From: Candidatus Rokuibacteriota bacterium
Lineage (GTDB): Bacteria; Methylomirabilota; Methylomirabilia; Rokubacteriales; CSP1-6
Assembly: GCA_016206385.1 (NCBI GenBank)
Contig: JACQRS010000123.1
Location: 1-10,122, forward strand
DNA length: 10,122 nt
Direction of reading: 5' to 3'
Shown here: in pieces, positions 1 to 6,659 of the stretch
Layout: every line of letters starts with the position of its first letter
How positions within the stretch are numbered: the stretch's first letter is position 1
The notes under the pieces: model-generated
Told to the model about the DNA's origin: nothing
Seen by the model: only the letters and a program-made list of their open reading frames with translations
Databases searched by the model: none
Program-made: the position numbers and the translations under genes

Positions 1-513
1 CCCCAGGGACGGCTCATCCACCACCAGGATGTTGGGCGCCGACATCAAGGCGCGCGCGATGGCGAGCATCTGCTGCTCGCCCCCGCTCATGCTTCCCGCG
101 AGCTGGTTCCGCCGCTGCTCCAGGACGGGGAACGCCTCGAAGCAGAACTGCCGGTTGCGCTCGACATCCCGGCGAGCCTCCGCCCGGTACGCGCCGAGCA
201 GCAAGTTCTCGGCCACCGTCAGCTTAGGGAAGAGCCGGCGCCCTTCCGGCACCAGCGTGATGCCCAGCTTCACGATCTCATCGGGCGACTTCCCCACCAG
301 CGGGACGCGCCGCCCGTCCGTCTCGAGGAAGACCTCGCCCGCGTCGGGCCGGACGAGGCCCATGATGCACTTGAGGAGCGTGCTCTTGCCGTTGCCGTTG
401 GTGCCCAGCAGAACGACCGTCTCCCCTTCGTTCACCTGCATCGAGACGCGGTGAAGCACCCGCACGCCGCCGTACCCCGCGTCCAAGTCTTTGACGATAA
501 TCCTATTCGCCAA
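1..513 (-). CDS. livF: Branched-chain amino-acid type ABC transporter ATP-binding protein LivF (3' end off the window)
   Basis: This is one of the two cytoplasmic ATPases that power the HAAT importer. Visible over 171 codons are Walker A (GTNGNGKS, residues 37-44), a Q-loop/LVPEGR region near 87-92 typical of LivF, the ABC signature MSGGEQQ (142-148) and Walker B ILVVDE (162-167) followed by PSLG. The frame is open to the left edge. LivF is usually about 235 residues, so roughly 65 C-terminal residues including the H-loop histidine are missing. I chose the TTG start at 513: GGAG lies about 10 nt upstream, the product starts at the usual place (MANRIIVKDLDAGYGG), and it overlaps the livG stop by 11 nt, which suggests translational coupling. 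It is last in the livKHMGF order. The family call is near certain; the substrate is unknown. Confidence 0.95.
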   Translation of the reverse strand, partial: MANRIIVKDLDAGYGGVRVLHRVSMQVNEGETVVLLGTNGNGKSTLLKCIMGLVRPDAGEVFLETDGRRVPLVGKSPDEIVKLGITLVPEGRRLFPKLTVAENLLLGAYRAEARRDVERNRQFCFEAFPVLEQRRNQLAGSMSGGEQQMLAIARALMSAPNILVVDEPSLG

Positions 514-1228
514 GGTATGCCTTCTCCACTTCTTTGTTCTCCGCGATCGCCTGGGGGGTGCCCTCCGCGATCTTCGCCCCCGCGTCGAAGACCACGATGC
601 GCTCCGAAAAGCGCATCACCGCCCGCATGATGTGCTCGATCATGATGATCGTGATGCCGTCCTCGTTCAGCTTGAACAGGATGGCGAGGATGTCGTCCAC
701 CTCAGCGCTCGAGAGCCCCGCCATGGCCTCGTCCGAGATCAGGAGCTTCGGCTTCGCCGCCATGGCCCGCGCCAGCTCCAGCTTCCGCATCTCGATCTGG
801 CTGAGGCCTGCGGGTGTGATGTGAGCCTTGGACTCGAGCCCCATCAGGCGGAGGATCTCCCTGGCGTCCCCCGCCGCTTCGTCGCCACCGGAGCGTGCGT
901 GGGCCGCGTACTCCAGCGGGATGCACAGGTTCTCCAGCAGCGTCATGCTGGTGAACGGCTTGGGGATCTGGAAGCTCCGCGCGATGCCCAACCGGGTCCG
1001 CTGGTAGGCCGGCATCTCGGTCACGTCGGTCCCGCGGAACAGGATGCGGCCGCCGTCGTTCCGGAGGGCGCCGGAGATGCAGTTGATGAGCGTGGTCTTG
1101 CCGGAGCCGTTCGGGCCGATGAGCCCGAAGCGCTCGCCTTCCCTCACCTCCAGGCTCACGTTGCTGAGCGCCTCAAACCCGCCGAAGCGCTTGGTCACGT
1201 TGTGGACTTCGAGCAGGGGGTCAGCCAT
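503..1228 (-). CDS. livG: Branched-chain amino-acid type ABC transporter ATP-binding protein LivG
   Basis: This is the second ATPase of the importer, 241 residues, a normal LivG length. Walker A is GPNGSGKT (38-45), the Q-loop Gln is near 87 in ARSFQIPK, and the H-loop His is 199 (IEHIM). The signature is degenerate (LSQIEMRKLELARA from 142 instead of LSGGQ), and Walker B reads LLISDEAMAGL rather than LLLDEPAAGL. From memory, a large LivG branch has similarly changed signatures with DE-x-MAGL, so I read this as a branch trait and not decay. The ATG at 1228 overlaps the livM stop as ATGA, the classic coupled arrangement. A much longer reading of the same frame, starting near 2251, lies on livM and is not real. 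Confidence 0.96.
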   Translation of the reverse strand: MADPLLEVHNVTKRFGGFEALSNVSLEVREGERFGLIGPNGSGKTTLINCISGALRNDGGRILFRGTDVTEMPAYQRTRLGIARSFQIPKPFTSMTLLENLCIPLEYAAHARSGGDEAAGDAREILRLMGLESKAHITPAGLSQIEMRKLELARAMAAKPKLLISDEAMAGLSSAEVDDILAILFKLNEDGITIIMIEHIMRAVMRFSERIVVFDAGAKIAEGTPQAIAENKEVEKAYLGE

Positions 1229-2172
1229 CAGCCGCGCTTCCCCTTCGTGACCCTCCGGACGAGCCCGATGATCCCCTCCGGAGCCAGGATCACGAACGCT
1301 ACCAGGATGATGCCCACGATCAGCAAGTTCAGCGCCGACGAGATGGTCACGGTCGCGACCTGCTGCGCCGTCCCCAGCAACACGGCCCCGAGCACCGGCC
1401 CTGCCCACGTCGTCGTGCCGCCGATCATCGGCATGGCCAGGCTGTTCACGGCGTAGTCCAGGTTGAACGCCGACGACGGCTCGACGTACGTCACGTAGTA
1501 CGGGAATGGCGCGCCCGCCACGCCCATCAGGACCCCGCTCACGGTCGTCGCGACGAGCTTCAGCTTCAGCGTGGGGACGCCCATGCACTCGGCCGCCTCC
1601 TCGTTGTCCCGAATCGCCGCGAGCCCCCGGCCGACCCGGGAGTTCTCGATCCACCACGCCACGGTCACCGCGACCACGGCGAGGACCACCATCACCGCGA
1701 ACAGGAACTCCACGTAACTGGTGAAGAACGGCACGGTCTTGGGGCGGATGATGTAGATGCCGCGGGCGCCGCCGACGTACTCCCAGTTGATGAACATGGT
1801 CTGGAGCACCACGGCCAGCGCCAGCGTCGCGATGGCGAAGAACACCCCCCGCAACCGGAGCGTCAGGTAGCCGATGCCCAAGCCGAGAAGGCCGGACACG
1901 AGGCCGCCGGCCACGACCAGCACGACAAGGGGTGCCGCTGCGGCCTTGATGAGCACCACCGAGGTGTACGCCCCGAGCGCGAAGAACGCGGCGCTGCCGA
2001 AATTCACGTATCCGGTGTACCCGCCGAGAATGTTCCACGCCGTGGCAAGCACCACGTATTGGAGGATCACGTATGCCGCAAAGTAGTAGTACTGGTTCTG
2101 GATTACCCGCGTGACAAGCGCGCCCAGCACCACAACGGCGAGCATGGAGGCCAGAAAAACCCTTCGCTGCAC
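1228..2172 (-). CDS. livM: Branched-chain amino-acid type ABC transporter permease LivM
   Basis: This is an inner-membrane permease subunit of 314 residues, in the normal LivM range. It is strongly hydrophobic with about eight to nine likely membrane segments. It carries the LivM hallmark TAWNILGGYTGYVNFG followed by AAFFALGAYTSV near residues 44-70, the RVGRGLAAIRDNEEAAE cytoplasmic loop that docks the ATPase, and a basic C-terminus. The start is GTG at 2172, which lies only 3 nt after the livH stop. Its Shine-Dalgarno GGGAGG (2184-2179) sits 6 nt upstream, inside the last codons of livH. An in-frame stop at 2178-2176 rules out any longer start. It works with LivH as the membrane channel and with LivG/LivF as motors. 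Confidence 0.96.
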   Translation of the reverse strand: MQRRVFLASMLAVVVLGALVTRVIQNQYYYFAAYVILQYVVLATAWNILGGYTGYVNFGSAAFFALGAYTSVVLIKAAAAPLVVLVVAGGLVSGLLGLGIGYLTLRLRGVFFAIATLALAVVLQTMFINWEYVGGARGIYIIRPKTVPFFTSYVEFLFAVMVVLAVVAVTVAWWIENSRVGRGLAAIRDNEEAAECMGVPTLKLKLVATTVSGVLMGVAGAPFPYYVTYVEPSSAFNLDYAVNSLAMPMIGGTTTWAGPVLGAVLLGTAQQVATVTISSALNLLIVGIILVAFVILAPEGIIGLVRRVTKGKRG

Positions 2173-2175
2173 TCC

Positions 2176-3048
2176 CTACCTCCCGAACAGGCCGGCCGGC
2201 CGCACCGCCAGCGTGAGCAAGAGGACACCGAACGACACGGCGAGCGCCCACGACGGCCCGTAGAAGGTGGACGTCAGGCTCTCCACCACGCCCAGGATGA
2301 GGGCGGCCACGAACGTGCCGCCGATGTTGCCCAGACCTCCCAGCACCGCGATCGCGAAGACCCGGCCGATATACTCGCGGTTCATCGAGGGCTCCACGGG
2401 CCCGATCATGATGAGCAGCGCACCGGCGAGGCTTGCCGTCGCGATCGCGAGCCCGAAGGCGAGGGTCTTGATGCGGATCGGGTTCGCACCCATCAGCCGG
2501 AGGGCCAGGCTGTCCTGCGCCACCGCCTGGATGGCGCGGCCGTAGAAGGTCTTCGAGAGGAAGAGATAGAGTGCCAGCGTGAGCCCCATCCCCACGAGGC
2601 AGGGCACCAGGAGGCGGAACGCGATCCCGACGGGTCCGATGTGGACCGATTCGCCGATATAGGCCGCCTCCACCAAGCGGTAATCGACGCCGTACTGGAG
2701 GAGGAGGACCACCTCGACGATGAAGAGGATCCCGAAGAAAAACACCAGCCCGCGCAGGGACTCCTCCCCCTTTTTCTCAAAGCTGTTGTAGTAGATGCGG
2801 TAGACAGCGACCCCGAGTGCGAAGAAGACGGGGGTGAAGAGCAGCCCGGCCACGATGGGGTCGAGCCCGAGGGAAGTATTCATCGCGTAGGCCGCATAGG
2901 AGCCGAGGATGACGAACACGGGGTGGGCGATGTTCACGACGTCCAACAGGCCGAAGGCCACGGAGATCCCCAGGCTGACGGCCGCGTAGAAACCGCCGAG
3001 CAGGATCCCCGCGATGATGGCGTTCAGGAGCAGATCGACGGAGAACAC
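2176..3048 (-). CDS. livH: Branched-chain amino-acid type ABC transporter permease LivH
   Basis: This is the partner permease, 290 residues, which is the usual LivH length. It is hydrophobic throughout. The N-terminal GILLGGFYAAVSLGISVAFG and the following DVVNIAHPVFVILGSYAA are diagnostic for LivH, as are the AVAQDSLALRLMGANP ATPase-contact loop and the AIAVLGGLGNIGGTFVAA segment. The start is GTG at 3048, with GGGAG (3059-3055) 6 nt upstream. The gene ends TAG one codon short of the livM start and in the same frame, so the two permeases are separated by a single stop plus one codon. It is preceded by the hairpin-bearing gap after livK. Confidence 0.96.
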   Translation of the reverse strand: MFSVDLLLNAIIAGILLGGFYAAVSLGISVAFGLLDVVNIAHPVFVILGSYAAYAMNTSLGLDPIVAGLLFTPVFFALGVAVYRIYYNSFEKKGEESLRGLVFFFGILFIVEVVLLLQYGVDYRLVEAAYIGESVHIGPVGIAFRLLVPCLVGMGLTLALYLFLSKTFYGRAIQAVAQDSLALRLMGANPIRIKTLAFGLAIATASLAGALLIMIGPVEPSMNREYIGRVFAIAVLGGLGNIGGTFVAALILGVVESLTSTFYGPSWALAVSFGVLLLTLAVRPAGLFGR

Positions 3049-3066
3049 GACGCGCTCCCGCCCAAA

Positions 3067-3108
3067 GGAGAAGGGCGCGCGCCCCGACGGGGGCGCGGCC
3101 CTTGCTCC
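3067..3108 (-). terminator. Strong hairpin between livK and livH
   Basis: On either strand, AAGGGC-G-CGCGCCCC (3071-3085) faces GGGGCGCG-GCCCTT (about 3090-3103) across a short loop. This gives a 14-bp GC-rich stem with one bulged base. It is extended by GGAG (3067-3070) against CTCC (3105-3108) past one more bulge. In the transcript direction no U-run follows (the next bases are CTTTGGG), so it is not a clean intrinsic terminator. A hairpin just after the binding-protein gene of a transporter operon commonly protects the upstream mRNA 3' end or terminates part of the transcripts, which favours binding-protein synthesis. That role is inference; the pairing is directly visible. Confidence 0.7.
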
Positions 3109-3123
3109 GGGCGGGTCACGGGC

Positions 3124-4410
3124 TTACGGCTTCGCCTTGGCGTACGGGTAGATCAGCGCGCCGGACTTCCACTGCGCGGGGTAGAGCACGACACGCTTGC
3201 CGGGCTTCATGAACTGCTCGATGTCCGTCCCCGTGACGTTCTGGAACTGGATCTGGAGCACGCGGGATGTCGCCCACTCGCCGTTGGGGCCGAACTGCAC
3301 CTTGCCGACGATGGTGTCAAACGTGTTGGTGCGGATGTGCTCCATCACCTTCTTCTGGTCCAGGCTCTTGGTGGCCTCGATGGCCTGCCCCAAAACCTGG
3401 ACATACGCGTAGGCCCAGGGCGGCAGGTAGTGGCCGAGCGGGTCCACGCCGGCCTCCTTGGCCTTCGCCTGGTACTTCCTCAGGAACTCTTCGATCCCGG
3501 GGAACTTCAGGGTGGGCTCCGGCACCCAGAAGTCGTAGTTCACGAGCCCGTTCAGCTTCGGGCCGAGCTTGGTCATGAACGCGGCGAACTGGAGGCCGAC
3601 CATGCCGCCCCCGAAGAGCTTGGGCGTCAGGCCGACTTCGTGCGCCGCCAGGACCATGCCGACCGAATCCGGCGGATACGACGCCACGAACACGATATCC
3701 GGGTTCGTCGCCTTGATCGCCCGCGCGATCGGCGTGTAGTCCACCGTGGCCGGCGGGTAGGTGCTATCGTAGACGATCTTCAAGCCGAACCTCTTGACCT
3801 GCTCCCTGGCGCCGGCGAGGGCGTTGTGGGGGTACTCGGCATCGGCACCCACGAGCGCGACGGTCGTGGGCTTGGGAGTCTGCTTCGCCGCGATCTCAAA
3901 GAAGCCCTGGGACCAGTCCACCGCCGGGTTCGGCCCTGCGGGCATAATCTGGAAATACCCGTGGTACTTGAATTTCTCGTTGTTCGCGAGCCCGAAGAGC
4001 CCCATGAACACGAGCCCGCGCTCCATGACGATGGGCATCGCAGGAGCGATGAGGTTCGTGCCGTACCCGGAAACGACGAAATCCACCTTGTCGACGTCCA
4101 GCAGCTTCGTGTAAATCCCGGGCACGGTTGCCGGCTTGGTCTGGTCGTCGTAGTAGACCAGCTCCACCTTCCGGCCGAGGAGGCCACCCTTCTTGTTGAC
4201 ATCTTCGGCCCAGATCTGCATGGACATAAGGGCGGGCTTCCCATTGGCGGCAAGGCCTCCGGTCAGCGCCATGCCAAGGCCGATGCGGATCGGCTGAGCC
4301 GTTTGGGCCGCGCTGATCGCCGGGGCCCACGCCTCAGCCACGAGCACCATGGCGATGAGGGCCCCGATCCAACTCCACCTTCGAGTCCTGCACTTCCCAG
4401 GTCGCATCAT
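3124..4410 (-). CDS. livK: Periplasmic amino-acid (HAAT family) substrate-binding protein, LivK-like
   Basis: This is the periplasmic binding protein of the adjacent importer (type I periplasmic binding fold, Peripla_BP_6). Residues 1 to about 35 form a Sec-type signal peptide: a basic start (RPGKCRTRRW), a hydrophobic run (IGALIAMVLVAEAW) and a likely cleavage after AISAA. The mature part opens with IRIGLGMALTGGLAANGKPA and continues with the family patterns EDVNKKGGLLGRKVELVYYDD and YTKLLDVDKVDFVVSGYG. At 428 residues it is slightly long for LivK. I chose ATG at 4410 because the run AGGGGGG lies at a good distance upstream; GTG 4425 would place that run inside the gene, and ATG 4407 is equally possible. 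The ligand could be an amino acid, an amide or an aromatic acid; the sequence does not say. Confidence 0.93.
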   Translation of the reverse strand: MMRPGKCRTRRWSWIGALIAMVLVAEAWAPAISAAQTAQPIRIGLGMALTGGLAANGKPALMSMQIWAEDVNKKGGLLGRKVELVYYDDQTKPATVPGIYTKLLDVDKVDFVVSGYGTNLIAPAMPIVMERGLVFMGLFGLANNEKFKYHGYFQIMPAGPNPAVDWSQGFFEIAAKQTPKPTTVALVGADAEYPHNALAGAREQVKRFGLKIVYDSTYPPATVDYTPIARAIKATNPDIVFVASYPPDSVGMVLAAHEVGLTPKLFGGGMVGLQFAAFMTKLGPKLNGLVNYDFWVPEPTLKFPGIEEFLRKYQAKAKEAGVDPLGHYLPPWAYAYVQVLGQAIEATKSLDQKKVMEHIRTNTFDTIVGKVQFGPNGEWATSRVLQIQFQNVTGTDIEQFMKPGKRVVLYPAQWKSGALIYPYAKAKP

Positions 4411-4660
4411 CTGTCCCCCCCTCACTCGGTCCCCGTCATGTTCGAGCGTGCTTGTGGTCCCGATTCAATCAGCCCGTGAGCCCGTCCTCACCTCCCTCCG
4501 CAACGACACACCGGCCAGGGTTCGCCCCGCAAGGTCGCTTGGGTCGTCGGGACACGGCAGTGGTGACGGCGGGAATCCTACTGGACAACGCCCTCCCCGT
4601 CAAGGGTCCGACCGGCCTCCAGGGCCCCCGGGGTGAGCGGGCCGGCCACGCGCGTCGGGG
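4411..4660. other. Intergenic region between the peptide cluster and livK
   Basis: This gap must hold the livK promoter and any terminator of the upstream unit. On the minus strand a TTGAAT is followed 17 nt later by a poor -10 (TCGAAC), which is too weak to call. Near 4612-4648 there is a 6-bp inverted repeat (CCGGCC/GGCCGG) with a long loop and no T-run, so it is not a convincing terminator. I see no gene here. Confidence 0.4.
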
Positions 4661-5938
4661 TCAGGCGCCGCCCCCGGCGTGGAGCATCCCCCAGAGGTTC
4701 AGCCCCACGAAGGCCAGGATGGAGATGAGCGAGAAGACGAAGTAGCCCACCCAGATGGCCTCCTGGCGCGTGAGCCGCCAGCGCCTCACCGCCCGGCGGC
4801 CCAGCTCGTAGCGGAAAAACTGCCAGGCGTCCTGCCTGAGCGTGGGGAGCCCCAGCAGATCCACCAGGATGTGGTAGCCGTCCATCTCGAGAAAGCAGAA
4901 GGGATAGAGGCTCACGAACAGGGCCTGCAACTGGAGCACCCCGGAGGCGGCGGTGAAGCTCTGGAGCAGCCCCGGCGGCATCTGGGTCGCCGCCCAGAGG
5001 TAGAGGCTGCCCAGGTAGAGATGGATCAGCGTCCCCGACAGCGCGGTGACCACCCGGGCCCGCCGGCTCGCCATGAAGATGTCGGTGACGTCCACGAAGA
5101 AGGTGGGCACGAAGCCGTGGAGCATCGTGAAGCCGTATTCGCGGACGCGCCGGCGGTAGTGGACGCAGGCCAGCCCGTGGAGGATCTGATGGACAGCCAG
5201 CGTGACGAACAGCAGGAGCTTGACCAGGAGCAACGAGAGGAGCGGGTGCTGGGCCAGGGGCGCCGCGATCTCGGCGGCGTCGCGCCAGAGGCGGACCGCC
5301 GAGACGGCGCCGAGGGCGATGAGGAGCAGGCCCACCGCCACGCAGGGCGGCGTGAAGAGCAGGCGGCCGCCCCAGCGGTACAGGCGCTCGAAGGTGGCGT
5401 GGATACCCCGGCTCGAGAGCGTGAGATGCTCCAGCGCCCGAAGGGTGGCCTCCGCAGCCCGGGCCGCGGGGTTCCGGCGGTGACGGGCCAGCGTCTCGCG
5501 GAGCCGGGAGGCCGGGCGCATGGTGAGAAGCTCGGCCCGCCGGAGCTTGGCGATGAGGGCGGGGATGATGTCGAAGTCGAAGGCCCCGTAGCGGAGCACG
5601 TAAGCGGTGGCGAGGTCCTGGAGGGAGGTGCGCCCGTCCATCCGATCCCAGAGGAAGCGCTCCGGCTCGGTGAGGAGCAGGTAGCGCTCGGTGGCCCGGT
5701 TCTTCAGGACGTAGGTCGCGCGGTCGGTTCGGGAGGCGAGCTGGGCCAGCTCCCACTGGGTCTCCGGGACGCGCTGGGGCTTGTGCTGGAGATACGCGAG
5801 CGCGCTCGGGACCTCACGGATCTCGAACCCTTCGTCGTCGTCCCGCCGAACGAGGAGCTCGAGCTTCGACTGGCGAGCCAACGCTCTCAGCCGGGAAACT
5901 TGTGCTCGATGTCCAGCCCCGTGGCCTCCAGCCCCCAC
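4661..5938 (-). CDS. PqqD-like domain fused to a peptide zinc metalloprotease-like (M50-like) membrane protein, HExxH altered to HQxxH
   Basis: Residues about 70-140 read as a PqqD-like winged-helix domain, the fold that recognises RiPP leader peptides: TYVLKNRATERYLLLTEPE, then FLWDRMDGRTSLQDLA. From about 190 the protein is a membrane domain with roughly five hydrophobic segments (193-217, 230-252, 296-318, 330-350, 394-418). The segment LAVHQILHGLACVHYRRRVREYGF matches the HELGHALACK-type site of the putative peptide zinc metalloprotease family. Here the catalytic Glu is Gln (H250-Q251-I252-L253-H254). The second site, FLEMDGYH with D353, is kept, so the likely zinc ligands survive while the general base does not. 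The GTG start at 5938 has GAGG 7 nt upstream but overlaps the previous gene by 52 nt; TTG 5881 is an alternative that avoids the overlap. It is last in a four-gene unit with a leader-like peptide gene, which suggests peptide binding, processing or export. Confidence 0.85.
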   Translation of the reverse strand: MGAGGHGAGHRAQVSRLRALARQSKLELLVRRDDDEGFEIREVPSALAYLQHKPQRVPETQWELAQLASRTDRATYVLKNRATERYLLLTEPERFLWDRMDGRTSLQDLATAYVLRYGAFDFDIIPALIAKLRRAELLTMRPASRLRETLARHRRNPAARAAEATLRALEHLTLSSRGIHATFERLYRWGGRLLFTPPCVAVGLLLIALGAVSAVRLWRDAAEIAAPLAQHPLLSLLLVKLLLFVTLAVHQILHGLACVHYRRRVREYGFTMLHGFVPTFFVDVTDIFMASRRARVVTALSGTLIHLYLGSLYLWAATQMPPGLLQSFTAASGVLQLQALFVSLYPFCFLEMDGYHILVDLLGLPTLRQDAWQFFRYELGRRAVRRWRLTRQEAIWVGYFVFSLISILAFVGLNLWGMLHAGGGA

Positions 5939-6393
5939 CGGGTAACCTCGGCCACCAGGCTGCCAGTGTCCCGGAGGCGCTGGATAAAGACACGGACAAG
6001 CTGGTAGAACAAGGCGGCAGCGGTCGAGGGGCTGACCTCGATGAGCTGGTGGAGGTTGTCGCGGTCGAGGGAGAGCAGCACGGTTTCCATCTCGGCCTGC
6101 ACCGTGGCGGAGCGCGGAGATTGGTCGAAGAGGCTCATCTCGCCGAAGAACTCGCCGGGGCCGAGCCGCGCCAGCACCTGCTCCACCCGGCCCATGACCG
6201 GCTTTGAAATCACCACGCTTCCCTCGCGGATCAGGAAGAGCTCCTGGCCCGGGTCCCCTTCCCGGAAGAGCACCTCGCCTTTCCGGAGCCGGCGCTCTCG
6301 CAGCCGACGCGAGAGGGTTCCGAGGTGAGGCTCGGCGATCTCTTTGAACAGGGAGACGCTGCGGAGGAAGTCGAGGTCGCTCCGGTTGGCCAC
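5887..6393 (-). CDS. Stand-alone cyclic-nucleotide-binding domain protein
   Basis: This is a 168-residue protein with one cNMP-binding (CRP/PKA-type) beta-barrel over residues about 5-120. The segment LRKGEVLFREGDPGQELFLIREGSV is the typical barrel half, and PGEFFGEMSLFDQSPRSAT (79-97) is a well-preserved phosphate-binding cassette with G84, E85 and R94 in the nucleotide-contacting positions. The C-terminal 45 residues look helical, and there is no helix-turn-helix, so it is probably not a DNA-binding CRP. It is more likely a sensor partner that responds to cAMP, cGMP or c-di-GMP. The GTG start at 6393 has GGGAGG (6403-6398) 4 nt upstream and follows the small leader-like gene after 17 nt. 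NHLP-type export systems often include cNMP-binding domains, which fits the neighbours; the ligand and partner are inference. Confidence 0.9.
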   Translation of the reverse strand: MANRSDLDFLRSVSLFKEIAEPHLGTLSRRLRERRLRKGEVLFREGDPGQELFLIREGSVVISKPVMGRVEQVLARLGPGEFFGEMSLFDQSPRSATVQAEMETVLLSLDRDNLHQLIEVSPSTAAALFYQLVRVFIQRLRDTGSLVAEVTRWGLEATGLDIEHKFPG

Positions 6394-6410
6394 GGCGCCT
6401 CCCGAACGGC

Positions 6411-6659
6411 CTACGTCGCCCAGCGCTTCACCAGGGCGGCCTCCAGGACTCGCGCCCGGTGGTGGGAAGGCGTGCTCCCCAGCTTGGCCAGGGCCTGCAG
6501 CACGGCGGCCTGCTCTTCCTGGCTCAACGCGTATCGGTCCAGCACGGCCTCGGGAGCGCGCACGAGTTCAGTAAGAAAGTCCGGGTCGATCATGGCCCGG
6601 CCAACCAGCTCGCGAAGCCCCGGCTGCCCCATGGGCGTCTCGTCCGCCGCTCCGGTCAC
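6411..6659 (-). CDS. Small NHLP-clan (nitrile hydratase leader-like) RiPP-precursor-type protein
   Basis: This is an 82-residue protein. Residues 14-57 follow the pattern of Os1348/Franean1-type NHLP-clan leader proteins: GLRELVGRAMIDPDF, then LTELVRAPEAVLDRYALSQEEQAAVLQAL. That is helix, DPDF, L-x-x-P-E-x-x-L, then L-S-x-E-E. The C-terminal tail (58-82, from AKLGSTPSHHRAR onward) would be the core position. It has no Cys and no double-Gly cleavage site, only three Ser/Thr, two His and one Trp. The GTG at 6659 overlaps the kinase stop as GTGA and has no strong Shine-Dalgarno, so it is probably translationally coupled. ATG at 6632 (73 residues) is an alternative start. Its place beside a PqqD-domain membrane protease-like gene supports a peptide substrate. 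No known modifying enzyme is in the window, so it might instead be a small regulatory or structural protein. Confidence 0.72.
   Translation of the reverse strand: MTGAADETPMGQPGLRELVGRAMIDPDFLTELVRAPEAVLDRYALSQEEQAAVLQALAKLGSTPSHHRARVLEAALVKRWAT

Noticed and set aside
503..2251. 582-codon minus-strand frame containing LivG at its end
   Set aside because: Only the last 241 codons look like protein. The N-terminal part is an Arg/Gly-rich shadow of livM, and ATG 1228 with the ATGA overlap is the proper start.
2059..4479. 806-codon plus-strand open frame
   Set aside because: It lies antisense across livM, livH and livK. The product is Asp/Glu/His/Arg rich with no fold-like pattern, as expected for the complement of GC-rich genes with strong third-position bias.
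4440..4520. Sigma54 or sigma70 promoter for livK
   Set aside because: The TGGC/TTGC pair has the wrong spacing for sigma54 and the best sigma70 pair has a poor -10, so none is reported as a feature.
4578..5756. 392-codon minus-strand frame overlapping the membrane protein
   Set aside because: The product is Pro/Arg/Gly/Ala rich without motifs and is out of frame with the domain-bearing protein.
4679..6007. 442-codon plus-strand open frame
   Set aside because: It is antisense to the PqqD-M50 gene, with a low-complexity charged product. The minus-strand frame shows recognisable domains and membrane segments.
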